Program-made: the position numbers and the translations under genes
Shown here: one piece after another, positions 16,039 to 25,901 of the stretch
Numbering within the stretch: the stretch's first letter is position 1
Layout: every line of letters begins with the position of its first letter
The notes under the pieces: model-generated
Databases searched by the model: none
What the model saw: the letters and a program-made list of their open reading frames with translations, nothing else
What the model was told of the DNA's origin: nothing
Assembly: GCA_963830775.1 (NCBI GenBank)
Contig: CAWHNT010000047.1
Location: forward strand, 620,001-684,000
Reading direction: 5' to 3'
DNA: 64,000 bases
Source: CAWHNT01 sp963830775
GTDB taxonomy: Bacteria; Pseudomonadota; Alphaproteobacteria; Geminicoccales; Geminicoccaceae

Positions 16039-17582
16039 CGCCCCTCCGCCTCGATGCTGGGCAGCAGCTCAGGGCCGGCTGCCTGGGCCAGCTCGCCGGA
16101 GGTGACGAGTGCCGTCGCGGCCGCGATGTCGGGCGCCATCAGCCGGTCGTCCCGCAGCGGCGGAACGACAGCGCGCAGGATGCTGCGGGCGCGCTCCAGC
16201 GGCTCGCTCGAGCGCAGCGGGGCATGGAACTCGCAGCCCTGGGCTGCTGCCAGGAGCTCGATCCCGATCACGTGCGCGGTGTTCCGGGCCATCGGCAGGA
16301 GGCGGCGGGCGGCATCGGTCGCCATCGAGACATGGTCCTCCTGGTTGGCGGAGGTCGGGATCGAATCGACCACGGCCGGCACGGCACGCCGCTTGTTCTC
16401 GGCCACGAGGGCTGCCGCCGTGACCTGAGCCAGCATGAAGCCGGAGTTGAGCCCGGGCTCGGGGGTGAGGAAGGCGGGCAGGCCGGACAGCGCCGGGTCG
16501 ATCAGCATGGCTATCCGGCGCTCGGCGATGCTGCCGATCTCGGCCGCCGCCAGGGCCAGATGGTCGGCGGCGAAGGCCACCGGCTCGGCGTGGAAGTTGC
16601 CGCCCGAGATCACCTCGGCCTCGCCCGGGAACACGAGCGGGTTGTCGGAGACCGCATTGGCCTCGGTGGCCAGGACGGAGGCGGCATGGCGCATGGCGTC
16701 GAGGCAGGCGCCCATCACCTGCGGCTGGCAGCGCAGGCAGTAGGGGTCCTGGATGCGCTCGTCGCCAGTCCGGTGCGATTCACGGATGGCGCTGCCGTGC
16801 AGCAGGCGGCGGAGCGCTTCGGCTACCTCGGTCTGCCCGCGATGCCGCCGGAGCGCGTGGATCCGCGGATCGAACGGGCCGTCGGAGCCCTTGGCGGCAT
16901 CGATCGCCAGCGCGCCTGTCACCAGGGCTGCCTGAAGCACGCACTCGAGCTCGAAAAGGCCGGCCAGCGCCAGTGCCGTCGAGACCTGGGTGCCGTTGAG
17001 CAGCGCCAGCCCTTCCTTCGGCCCGAGCTCCAGCGGCGCCAGGCCGGCGGCACGCAGTGCCTCCCCCGCCGGCCAGCGCCGGCCCCGCCACTCCACCCCG
17101 CCGTCGCCCATCAGCACCAGCGACAGGTGCGCAAGCGGCGCCAGGTCGCCCGACGCCCCAACGGACCCCTGCGCTGGAACGATCGGCAGGAGGTCCAGCG
17201 CCAGCAGCCGTTCCAGCATCTCGATCACGGCCCAGCGCACACCCGAAGCACCTTGCGCCAGGCTGCCGATCTTGAGCGCCAGCACCAGACGCACGACCGC
17301 GGCGGGCAGCGGCTCACCGACGCCCGCTGCGTGCGAGAGCACGAGCCGACGCTGCAGGGTGGCGAGGTCGGCCGTGGCGATGCGGACCGAGGCCAGTTTC
17401 CCGAACCCGGTATTGATCCCGTAGACCGGCAGGTCCCGTGCCACGATTGCGGCCACCGTCGCCGCTGCGGCGTCCACGGCAGTTCGTGCATCCGGATCGA
17501 CCGCCGCTCCGGTTCCGCGATAGACCGATCTCCAATCCGAAAGCGGTGTCGCACCGGGCCTGATCGTGACCGGGCCGCTCAC
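16035..17582 (-). CDS. hutH: Histidine ammonia-lyase
   Basis: A 515-residue histidase (L-histidine to urocanate plus ammonia). The Ala-Ser-Gly triad that cyclises into the MIO cofactor lies in VGASGDLAPLAHLSLVLMG around residue 145. VYGINTGFGKLASVRI near residue 52 and the late EDHVSMATDAARR segment are conserved lid and active-site regions. The start is GTG at 17582, which overlaps the hutI stop by four bases. It is the committed step of the hut pathway and is cytoplasmic. Confidence 0.96.
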   Translation of the reverse strand: MSGPVTIRPGATPLSDWRSVYRGTGAAVDPDARTAVDAAAATVAAIVARDLPVYGINTGFGKLASVRIATADLATLQRRLVLSHAAGVGEPLPAAVVRLVLALKIGSLAQGASGVRWAVIEMLERLLALDLLPIVPAQGSVGASGDLAPLAHLSLVLMGDGGVEWRGRRWPAGEALRAAGLAPLELGPKEGLALLNGTQVSTALALAGLFELECVLQAALVTGALAIDAAKGSDGPFDPRIHALRRHRGQTEVAEALRRLLHGSAIRESHRTGDERIQDPYCLRCQPQVMGACLDAMRHAASVLATEANAVSDNPLVFPGEAEVISGGNFHAEPVAFAADHLALAAAEIGSIAERRIAMLIDPALSGLPAFLTPEPGLNSGFMLAQVTAAALVAENKRRAVPAVVDSIPTSANQEDHVSMATDAARRLLPMARNTAHVIGIELLAAAQGCEFHAPLRSSEPLERARSILRAVVPPLRDDRLMAPDIAAATALVTSGELAQAAGPELLPSIEAEGR

Positions 17583-18787
17583 TTTCCCCTCCAGACCCGC
17601 GCGTGGAGCGGGTTGAACCCGATCCGGTAGGGCAGCTCGGCCAGCCGCTCCACGTCCCAGATCGCGAGGTCACACCACTTGCCGACCTCCAGCGTGCCGG
17701 TCTCGTCCAGGCGTCCCAGTGCCCTGGCCGCCTCGCGCGTCACGCCGGCCACGCACTCGGGAACGGTGAGGCGGAACAGCGTCGCCGCCATGTTCATCGC
17801 CAGCAGCAGGGAGGTCAGCGGCGAGGTGCCGGGGTTGCAGTCGGTCGCCACCGCCATCGGCACCCCATGCCGCCGGAACTGCTCGACCGGCGGAGCCTTG
17901 CGCTCGCTCAGGGTGTAGTAGGCGCCGGGCAGCAGCACGGCCGCGGTGCCGGCCTCCGCCATCGCGGCCACGCCCGCCTCGTCCGTGTACTCCAGGTGGT
18001 CGGCGGACAGCGCACCGAACCGTGCCGCCAGCGCTGCACCCCCAAGGTTCGAGAGCTGGTCCGCATGCAGCCGTACCGGCAGCCCGCGTTCTCTGGCCGC
18101 GGTGAAGACCCGCGCCGTCTGCTCGGGCGAGAAGGCGATGCCCTCGCAGAAGGCGTCGACGGCATCGGCGAGCCCAGCCGATGCGACCGCCGGCAGCATC
18201 TCGCGCACGACGCGGTCGATATAGCCGTCCTTGTCCCCACCGGCCTCGGGCGGCAGCGCGTGCGCGCCCAGAAAGCTGGTGACGACGCTCACGTCCCGGC
18301 GCTGGGCCAGACCTCGTGCCGCCCGGAGCATGCGGGCCTCGGCCTCGAGCTCGAGCCCGTAGCCGGACTTCACCTCGACCGTCGTCACGCCCTCGGCCAG
18401 CAGGGCATCCAGCCGCGGCAGCGCCGATGCCACCAGCTGGGCCTCGCTCGCCATCCGGGTCGCCCTGACGGTCGAGAGGATGCCCCCGCCCAGGGCGGCG
18501 ATCTCGGCATAGGTCGCACCCTCGAGCCGGCGCTCGAACTCATGGGAGCGGTCGCCCGCGAAGACGAGATGGGTGTGGCAGTCGATCAGCCCGGGCGTGA
18601 TCCAGCGGCCGTCGAGCCCGATCCGCTGGGCGGCATCGGCATCGCCCGGCAGCTCATCCTGCGGCCCGGCGAACGCGATTCGCCCCTCTTTGACCCCGAT
18701 GGCACCGCGCTCGATCACGCCCAGGTCCGGGCGGGCCGGGTCGAGTGTGGCTAGCCTGGCATCGAGCCACAGCCGGTCGAAGCGCAT
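17579..18787 (-). CDS. hutI: Imidazolonepropionase
   Basis: A 402-residue amidohydrolase-superfamily enzyme that opens imidazolone propionate to N-formimino-L-glutamate. The metal-binding pair is in GLIDCHTHLVFAGDRSHEFE, with further conserved GAHALPPEA and the metal ligand region ATDCNPGTSPLTS. I chose the ATG at 18787 because the family starts at MRFDRLWLDARL; an in-frame start 90 bases upstream would run into the hutF promoter region. It is the first gene of hutIHGU, divergent from hutF with 62 bases between the starts. Confidence 0.95.
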   Translation of the reverse strand: MRFDRLWLDARLATLDPARPDLGVIERGAIGVKEGRIAFAGPQDELPGDADAAQRIGLDGRWITPGLIDCHTHLVFAGDRSHEFERRLEGATYAEIAALGGGILSTVRATRMASEAQLVASALPRLDALLAEGVTTVEVKSGYGLELEAEARMLRAARGLAQRRDVSVVTSFLGAHALPPEAGGDKDGYIDRVVREMLPAVASAGLADAVDAFCEGIAFSPEQTARVFTAARERGLPVRLHADQLSNLGGAALAARFGALSADHLEYTDEAGVAAMAEAGTAAVLLPGAYYTLSERKAPPVEQFRRHGVPMAVATDCNPGTSPLTSLLLAMNMAATLFRLTVPECVAGVTREAARALGRLDETGTLEVGKWCDLAIWDVERLAELPYRIGFNPLHARVWRGK

Positions 18788-18816
18788 GCGTGGCGCCTTC
18801 CCTGACGGCCCTTCCT

Positions 18817-18840
18817 CCTCCACACATACGCGCGTGGAGG
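18817..18840. promoter_or_regulatory. Inverted repeat in the hutI-hutF divergent intergenic region
   Basis: CCTCCAC (18817-18823) and GTGGAGG (18834-18840) form perfect 7-base arms around a 10-base spacer, in the 62-base gap between the two divergent hut starts. The position suits an operator serving both directions. It does not match the TGTATATACA-type box described for pseudomonad HutC. No hut repressor gene is visible nearby. Operator function is inferred only. Confidence 0.4.
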
Positions 18841-18849
18841 GTAGCCGCA

Positions 18850-20211
18850 ATGCCCGACCTCTTCTTCGACATGGCACTGCTGCCGGATGGCTGGGCCCGA
18901 AGCGTGCGGGTCAGCGTCGGCGGCGGCGAGATCACGGCCGTGGTCGCCGATGCGTCCTCCACCGGTGCCGACCGCCGCGCCGGGATCGCGCTCCCCGGCA
19001 TGCCCAACCTGCACAGCCACGCCTTCCAGCGCGGCATGGCCGGCCTGGCCGAGGTCCGTGGGCCCGCTGCCGACAGCTTCTGGACCTGGCGCGAGGTCAT
19101 GTACCGCTTCCTCGACCGGCTCACGCCCGAGGACGTCGAGGCCATCGCCGCCCAGCTCTACGTGGAGATGCTGGAGGCCGGCTTCACCGCCGTCACCGAG
19201 TTCCACTACCTCCACCATGACCCGGACGGCGACCCTTACGCCGACCTCGCCCAGATGGCCCGCCGGATCGCTGCCGCGGCCGCCGACAGCGGCATCGGCC
19301 TCACCCTGCTGCCGTGCTTCTACGCCCAGGGCGGCTTCGGTGGCGCGCCGCCCACGCCAGGCCAGCGCCGCTTCGTATGCACGCCCGAGCTCTTCGCAGC
19401 GCTGGTAGACGCCAGCCGCGACGCGGTTGCCGGCCTGGACGGTGCCGTGCTGGGCATCGCTCCGCACTCGCTGCGCGCCGTCACGCCCGAGACCTTGCGG
19501 GCCGTGACATCCCTTGCCCCCGACGGCCCGATCCACATCCACGCCGCCGAGCAGGTGAAGGAGGTGGAGGACTGCCTCGCCTGGTCCGGCCGCCGTCCGG
19601 TCGAGTGGCTGCTGGGCGAGATGCCCGTCGACCGCCGCTGGTGCCTGATCCACGCCACCCACATGAGCGCGGCCGAGACCGCAGCCCTCGCCCGCTCCGG
19701 GGCCGCGGCCGGCTTGTGCCCGATCACCGAGGCCAATCTCGGCGACGGGCTCTTCCCCGCCATCGGCTATCTCCAGGCCGGCGGCATCTTCGGGATCGGC
19801 AGCGATTCCAACGTCCAGCTCGGCCCAGCCGCCGAGCTGCGTCAGCTCGAGTACGGCCAGCGCCTGCACCATCGCGGCCGCAACCTGCTGGCCAGCCACG
19901 AAGGCCAGTCCACCGGCCGGCGCCTGTTCGACGCCGCCCTTGCCGGCGGCGCCCAGGCGTCGGGACGCCGCCTCGGCAGCATCGCCCTGGGCTGCCGTGC
20001 CGACTTCGTCCTGCTCGACGCCGAGCATCCGGCCCTCATGGAGCGGACCGGCGATGCCTGGCTGGACGGCTGGGTCTTCAACGGCGACAACGCGGCCGTC
20101 CGGGAAGTATGGGCAGGCGGTCGCCTTCTGGTCGAGGCAGGCCGCCACGTCCACCGCGAGCGCACGCTGCGGCGATACCGGGCGGTGATGCACCGGCTGC
20201 TGGCGGCATGA
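18850..20211 (+). CDS. hutF: Formimidoylglutamate deiminase
   Basis: A 453-residue amidohydrolase that converts N-formimino-L-glutamate to N-formyl-L-glutamate and ammonia. The metal HxH lies in LHSHAFQRGMAG, followed by WTWREVMYRFLDRL, the IHIHAAEQVKEVEDC strand and FGIGSDSNVQLGP, all hallmarks of HutF. The start at 18850 (MPDLFFDMALLPDGWA) is preferred over a longer frame overlapping hutI. HutF plus HutG define the five-step route of histidine breakdown. Confidence 0.95.
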   Translation: MPDLFFDMALLPDGWARSVRVSVGGGEITAVVADASSTGADRRAGIALPGMPNLHSHAFQRGMAGLAEVRGPAADSFWTWREVMYRFLDRLTPEDVEAIAAQLYVEMLEAGFTAVTEFHYLHHDPDGDPYADLAQMARRIAAAAADSGIGLTLLPCFYAQGGFGGAPPTPGQRRFVCTPELFAALVDASRDAVAGLDGAVLGIAPHSLRAVTPETLRAVTSLAPDGPIHIHAAEQVKEVEDCLAWSGRRPVEWLLGEMPVDRRWCLIHATHMSAAETAALARSGAAAGLCPITEANLGDGLFPAIGYLQAGGIFGIGSDSNVQLGPAAELRQLEYGQRLHHRGRNLLASHEGQSTGRRLFDAALAGGAQASGRRLGSIALGCRADFVLLDAEHPALMERTGDAWLDGWVFNGDNAAVREVWAGGRLLVEAGRHVHRERTLRRYRAVMHRLLAA

Positions 20212-20230
20212 ACGAACGGGGAGGGGAGTG

Positions 20231-21231
20231 ATGGGCAAGCTGCGGTTCGGCGTGCTGAGCACGGCCAAGATCGCGCGGCAGAAGGTGATCCCGCCCATGC
20301 AGCGGGCGGAGCGCTGCGAGGTGGTGGCGATCGCCTCGCGTGACCTTGCCCGCGGCCGCGAGGTGGCGGCCGAGCTCGGGATCGCGCACGCCTACGGGTC
20401 CTACGAGGAGCTGCTGGCGGATCCTGCGATCGACGCCGTCTACATCCCGCTCCCCAACCACCTCCACGTGCCCTGGACCATCAAGGCCGCGGAGGCCGGC
20501 AAGCACGTGCTGTGCGAGAAGCCGATCGGCATCACCGCGGCCGATGCGCAACTCCTGATCGAGACGCGCGACCGCACCGGCGTGCGCATCCAGGAAGCCT
20601 TCATGGTCCGCACCCATCCGCAATGGCTGCGGGCGCGCGAGATCGTCCACGAGGGCCGGATCGGCGAGCTGAAGGCCATCTACGGCCATTTCAGCTACCA
20701 CCTGACCGACCCCGCCAACATCCGCAACGTGCTTGGCTGGGGCGGCGGCGGCCTCCTCGACATCGGCTGCTACCCGATCACCACCTCCCGCTTCATCACT
20801 GGCCGGAGCCCCGCCGCGTCGCGGCACTCATCGAGCGCGACCCCGAGCTCGGCATCGACCGCCTGGGCTCCGTCCTCCTCGACTTCCCGGGCGTGCAGGC
20901 GATCTTCACCTACGCCACCCAGCTCACCCCCCGCCAGACCATGCAGCTGATCGGCACCAAGGGCCGCCTCGAGATCGAAATCCCCTTCAACGCCCCGACC
21001 GACCGCCCCTGCCGCCTCCACCTCTACGACGGCGCCGACCTCGGCCTGAAGGTGGCGGAGACGATCGAGATCCCCACCTGCGACCAGTACGGCCTCATGG
21101 CCGACGCGTTTGCCGCCAGCATCCAGGAGGGCAGCGAGCAGCCGGTGCCGCTGGAGGACAGCCTCCTCAACATGCGGGTTATAGAGGCCGTGCTGCGGGC
21201 CGCGGACGAGGGGGCATGGCAGCCGCCCTGA
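20231..21231 (+). CDS. Gfo/Idh/MocA family NAD(P)-dependent oxidoreductase, one frameshift
   Basis: The N-terminal Rossmann domain (FGVLSTAKIARQKVIPPMQR, then HVLCEKPIGITAADAQLL with the catalytic-type EKP motif) runs to about residue 191. There a single missing base near 20806 shifts the frame. The C-terminal dimerisation domain continues in the next frame (RRVAALIERDPELGIDRLGS, ending DEGAWQPP). Restoring one G gives a normal 333-residue protein. The family oxidises or reduces sugars and related cyclic polyols; the substrate here is unknown. It follows hutF by 19 bases on the same strand, so co-transcription is possible. It could be a real pseudogene or a sequence error. Confidence 0.75.
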
Positions 21232-21284
21232 GCCCTGACGGCGGCAGCGGACAGCCGCCGGCTCGCAGCCCGGGCAGGCCTTGC

Positions 21285-23269
21285 ACGGCTACGGCTCCTC
21301 GGGCGCTTCGAGCTGATTGGCGCCGACGGTCAGATCGGCACTCCTCGGAGCGCCAAGGGACGCGCGATCCTGGCGTACCTGGCGCTGTCGCCCGGCGGCA
21401 CGGCCGATCGCGGCCGGCTCGCGGGCCTCGTATGGGGTGAGGGCGCCGATGCCAAAGCCAGCCTGCGCCAGTGCCTGCGGGAGCTCCGCCAGACGCTGCG
21501 CTGCAGCGAGCCTCGGCAACCTACTTCAGACTGACTCCCCAGCGCGTGACCCTGGACCTTCGGCTGTCTGGGTCGACGCGCTCGAGGTGCGCCGGCTCGC
21601 GCGGCCACGGACGCCGGCCGAGATCGAGGCCATGGCTAGCCTCTATGCCGGCGACCTGCTGGAGGACGTGAGCGTCCGCGATCCGGCCTTCGAGGACTGG
21701 CTCACCATGGAGCGCGAGGCGTTGCGGGCTGCAGGTATGTCATGCCCTCGAGAGCTGGGGCGGACGATGCGTCGAGGCGGGCGAGCTCGAGCCGGGCGAG
21801 GCGTCTGGCCGCGCGACTCTGCTCATCGTGGATCCGGCACACGAGGCGGCGCATCGGGCACTCATGCGCGCCCATGCGCTGGCAGGCGATGTGCCGGCTG
21901 CGATCCGCCAGTACCAGGCCTGCCGCGAGGCCCTGGCCCGTGGTCTCGACCTGCGGCCCTCGCGCCGAGACCGAGGCGCTCCTGCAGGCAGATCCGGGCG
22001 CGGCGGCCTCGACGCGCGCGCAGCCGAGCCGCAGCGCCTGGCCGGGCCCTGATCGCCGCGCGCGGCCCGCCGCCCATGCGCTCGGTGGCGGTCGAGGAGC
22101 GGCCCGCCGCTCAGCGCCGATCCGACCGACGGTGCGGTCGCGGCCGCGCTTGGCGTCGGCGCTGCGCGAGGCGCTGGCACGCAAGCGTTGGCTGTCGGTC
22201 GTGGATCCCGGGGCCGCATCCGGCTGGTCGGCCTGGGCGACCGCGCCGCATGCCGGGCGGTCCGGACTACCAGAGTCAGCGTGTCGCTGTTCCGGATGGC
22301 GAGACCGGATGCGGTTCTGGCCCAGCTAAAGGAGGGCCATTCGGCCCGCGATTCTCTGGGCCGAGCACTACGACCGCAGGCTGGGCGACGAGATTTTCGA
22401 CGCTGGTCGACGGGCTGGCCGGATCGCTGGCACGCCGGCTCGACTGCGAGATGGAGCTCGCGGAGATCGATCGCGCGCGGTCGCAAGCCGCTCGAGCAGC
22501 TGAGCGCTACGACTAGCCTGCTGCGCGCGATCCCGCTGCATCTTCGAGCTGACGCCCAAAATCGTTCGCCGAGGCCGAGCGGATGCTCCGCGCGGCCCAG
22601 GAAGCCGACCCGCACGACTCGTTGGTCTGGGCCTGGCGGGCGTTCTGGTATTTCGCTCGCATCGGCCAGGGCTGGGCGCGGGATCTGCGCGGCGGCGAAG
22701 GAGGAGCTGGGGTTCCTGGTCCGCCGCGCGCTCGAGCTTGACCCGACAACGCGCTGGCCTTGGCCGTGGCCGGCCACATCGCGTCGTTCGTGAACCACGA
22801 CTACGAGCGGGCGCTTGACCTGCTTCGAGCAGTCGCTTGCGCTCGATCCGAACTCCGCCTATCGCCTGGGACCTCAGCGCAGTGACGCTCTGCTATACCG
22901 GCGAGCGCGCAGAAGGCGCTGCAGCCGCGTGCAGCCTCGCGAGGACGTCTGGCGGAACATCACCCGCCCCTATTACTTCCGCACCACCGCCTGCATCGCC
23001 CTGCTGCTCGCTGGGCAACACGAGCAGGCGGCCGAGGTCGGCCGCCGGACGGTGCGGGAGAACCCTAACTTCCAGGCGCCTATCGCCCGCTTATCGCCAG
23101 CCTGGGCTGTCGGCGAGATCGAGGAGGCGCGCGAGCATCTTGGCAAGCTGCGCCAGCTCCAGCCCGATTTCAGCATCGACTGGTTCCGCGAGCAACTATC
23201 CGCCGCTGCCGAAGGACGACCCGCGACCATTACATCGAGGGGCTGCGCAAGGCGGGCGTCGAAGACTAG
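21285..23269 (+). pseudogene. BTAD-TPR regulator (SARP-like N-terminus, adenylate-cyclase-type TPR C-terminus), multiply frameshifted
   Basis: Pieces of one protein lie in order but in all three frames. A winged-helix start (RLRLLGRFELIGADGQIGTP, then GRAILAYLALSPGG) is followed by VWGEGADAKASLRQCLRELR, then a BTAD segment (ASLYAGDLLEDVSVRDPAFE, then VDPAHEAAHRALMRAHALAG), a WAEHYDRRLGDEIF-like segment and a TPR array (ALELDP repeats, EQSLALDPNSAY, RTVRENPNFQAP). It ends near EGLRKAGVED at 23269. Alphaproteobacterial proteins of this build are about 550-650 residues. Many shifts in 2 kb suggest genuine decay. The 5' end is approximate. It would have been a cytoplasmic regulator of unknown target. 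Confidence 0.65.
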
Positions 23270-23361
23270 GCACGACCGATTGTGCGGTTTCGCACAGCGT
23301 CCTCACTGAGGTGCGTTCTACGCAAAACGGGGGAAGCCGCGTCGCAGGAGGAGGGCGGTCA

Positions 23362-24071
23362 ATGGCCTTAACAAGAACAAGAACAAGAATAAGAACAAGA
23401 ACAAGAGCAATCTATCAACAAGAATCATCATCAGTTATCCGACGGACGGCTGGGATGACGAGATGGAGGCATGTCGTGAGCTTCCGAAGTTCTTCGAAAG
23501 CCGGCCTGGCGGGAGATTGAGGTTCAAGCCGCCGGACCGGAGGAGACCGCGGCGCGAGCTGCGACTTCTTCTTGCTCGACAGAACAACTATGAGGAGCGC
23601 GAGCGTCGACGGCGCGAGATCGAGTTGGAGGCACAGGACGAGAATCCGTACTTCAATCGCATGTTGAACTTCGATGCCCATCCGGCGAGCTACGTCCTGA
23701 TGCAGGCCATGTTCGAGCTGGGCACCATCTTGGCGGCGCATTTCAAGAAGCAGTTCATGCGGCTTCGCCCTTCGGAGCTGGAGCCGCGCCTGCGCCCGAT
23801 GATCGGCGTGCCACGTCATGCTGCCTATCCGAGCGGTCACTCTCTGCAATATCACCTGGTTGCCAAGGCCTTGGCGAGCGTCGTGCGCAGCCACGAGATG
23901 GGCACCGAGCTGTTCGAAATCGCTCGTCGGGTGGCCGAGAACCGCGAATGGGCCGGTTTGCATTTCCCGAGCGATACGGAGGCCGGCAGGGAAATCGCCT
24001 TTGCGGTCTTCCCCCAGGTTGTCGATGCCTACAGCGAGACCTTCGATGCGGCCAGACGGGAATGGCTGTAG
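23362..24071 (+). CDS. PAP2 / vanadium-haloperoxidase-fold protein
   Basis: The body (from ATG 23463, 202 residues) has all three PAP2 signatures: K-x6-RP (KKQFMRLRP), PSGH (YPSGHSLQYH) and R-x5-H-x3-D (REWAGLHFPSD). These are the phosphate- or vanadate-binding and catalytic residues of acid phosphatases and vanadium haloperoxidases. No membrane helices are obvious, which favours a soluble haloperoxidase-like or phosphatase enzyme; the substrate is unknown. The same frame is open upstream through a Lys-Asn repeat and LSTRIIISYPTDGWDDEMEA but lacks a start codon. An ATG at 23362 with AGGAGG ahead of it is one base out of frame. Adding one base would give a 236-residue protein, so I place the start there tentatively. 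Confidence 0.7.
23370..23405 (+). repeat. Hexanucleotide repeat (AACAAG)6 at the 5' end of the PAP2 gene
   Basis: Six consecutive six-base units AACAAG, the fourth being AATAAG, occupy 23370-23405, followed by a degenerate AGCAAT. The stretch is A-rich and stands out sharply from its GC-rich surroundings. In the PAP2 frame it encodes alternating Asn-Lys; from the ATG at 23362 it is read as Thr-Arg. A six-base unit changes length without changing frame. Confidence 0.85.
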
Positions 24072-24072
24072 C

Positions 24073-25498
24073 TGTGGGAAAGAGCCGACACTCTGCTGGA
24101 GACTGGTCGATGACGCAGCAGGCTCGAGCGACTTGCAGCATGTCGACGAGATCTGGCACCTCCGTGCTCCGTCGCCGGACCGGGTCGGCATCAATGCAAT
24201 TGCGGCCTGGCAAACGACTCAGGGAGACGAGCAGGTCCGGGTGATCCTTTACGACCTGGGCGTAGAGTTCGATCATCCTGCCCTGCGCGGTCGAATCGAC
24301 CTGAGCAACGGCCGCAACTTCGATCATACCACGAACCAGAAGGGTCTACTGCTGGCAGAGCCGTCGCGACTGGCCAGGCTGGGCAAGGTAGGCCGTGTCG
24401 ACGACCCGCTCGATGCACACGGTACGGCTTGCGCTGGCGTCGCCTGTGCGACCCGCGACCTCAAACGGGCGCCGAGTCCACCGAGCGACAAGAGCTTCAT
24501 CGGCGTGGCGCCGGGATGCCTTCTCACTCCAATCCGAATCTCCACCAACTTCGAAGCCGAGTGTCTGATCGGCGCCCTGGAGCACGCGGTCGAGGTGGCC
24601 GCAAAGGATTGGGGTGGGTGATCTTGCTTCCGCGCTTCGTGCCACGCCTGGCTTTCGATCGAGAGAAGAGCCAGAAGCTCGCCAAGATCCAGGATGCGAT
24701 CGTCAAGGCGGCGGAGCAGGTGCCTATCGTCTGTGCCAGCGGCAATGACGGCGGCACGCCACTGGCCTACCCGGCCCTCCTTCCGGGGGTCATCGCGGTC
24801 GGTGCCTGCAACGACAAGGGTTACCGGTCGACCTACAGCCAATACGGCTTCAAGGGCGGAGCGCTCGGTGGATTGCGTGGCGCCCAGCAACGACGTGGCA
24901 GTGTCGAACCGCAAGATGACCCGGCTCGATGCCGAGGAGATCAGCGTGCGTCTTCTCAAGGGCTATCCTCGCGTAGAGAAAGTGACGGACCCGGTAAAGC
25001 GGACGCTGCTGCGGGAGTTTCTTGCAGGCCGTGCTCGGACGATCGAACCGGAGCTGCGGGCAATGTGGGAAGATGCCTCGACCGCTGCACGAATGGGGCT
25101 TTGACAAGTTCGGCGAGCTTGCGATCGCAGCACCTGACAATACCGGGGAGAAGGGTTACAATGTCGACCCCCCAGCTGACTACTGCAAGGTCACCGGAGA
25201 GTTCGGTTTCGGGGGGACCTCGGCGGCTGCAGCCCAGGTGGCGGGTGTGATCGCCCTCATGCTCTCGGCAGCTAAGGGCAAGCTCAAGGGCAATCCTGGC
25301 GAGGTGCGCAGCATCCTGCATCGGACAGCCAAGAGGGACTACCTGAAGGACGACGGAACCCCTGTAAGCCGCAGCTTCGGGCTGAAGCCGACGAGTTCGG
25401 CAAAGGTCTTGTTGACGCGGCGGCGGCGGTCAGGGAAGCAGAGGCTTTCCATAGGAAGATCCTGATCGGACCTTCCTTGCGACGGCGTCATGGTGTGA
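24073..25498 (+). pseudogene. S8 family serine peptidase (subtilase), several frameshifts
   Basis: The full catalytic set is present in pieces: Asp in VILYDLGVEFDHPALRG, His in DAHGTACAGVACA, the oxyanion Asn in VPIVCASGNDGGT, and Ser in GFGGTSAAAAQVAGVIALML. The pieces lie in different frames, with breaks near 24610, 24870, 25095 and 25390, and the end is followed by an open frame without a clear stop. The frame begins directly behind the PAP2 gene with no obvious start, and no signal peptide is visible, so a cytoplasmic subtilase paired with the PAP2 protein is possible. Both ends are approximate. Confidence 0.65.
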
Positions 25499-25592
25499 GC
25501 GGGCGGAAGGTTCCTTGCGCTTTCCCTGAGCAAAGCCCATGGAGCGCCGTCAACCTGTCCGCAGGCCAGCTCCAAAATTGTTGTCCGCTATC

Positions 25593-25626
25593 AGCCGGCA
25601 GGAGTGAGTGCGCTGCCGGCTTTTTG
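25593..25626 (+). terminator. Intrinsic terminator after the subtilase region
   Basis: AGCCGGCAG (25593-25601) and CTGCCGGCT (25613-25621) form a perfect 9-bp stem with an 11-base loop, followed immediately by TTTT. This is a clear rho-independent terminator for + strand transcription, closing the PAP2-subtilase unit about 95 bases after the last subtilase sequence. The sequence from there to about 25900 contains no recognisable gene. Confidence 0.8.
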
Positions 25627-25901
25627 TTGCGGTCGACGCCTGCACGCTGCCGGTCAGCGATTCACGCTCGCCCGACGTCTTCGTCCACCGTTTTCACCGC
25701 CGTTTCACGGTGCCTTGCCGATCATGCTGGCAGCTTGTCAGCGTCGGGCTTGGCATCCGGCACGGGCGCTGCCTCGTGTAGGTTTCACTGGCGCTGGCTG
25801 CCAAGCTCCGAGAGAGAGGAGTTTGGGGGCTCCGATGCAGTCCATGGGTTGCACCAGGAAGGGCAGCGTCGAGGAGATCGCCGAGCAGGTCTCCAGCGCT
25901 G

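Noticed and set aside
23370..23405. CRISPR-like array
   Set aside because: The units are six bases long with no spacers; it is a simple microsatellite.
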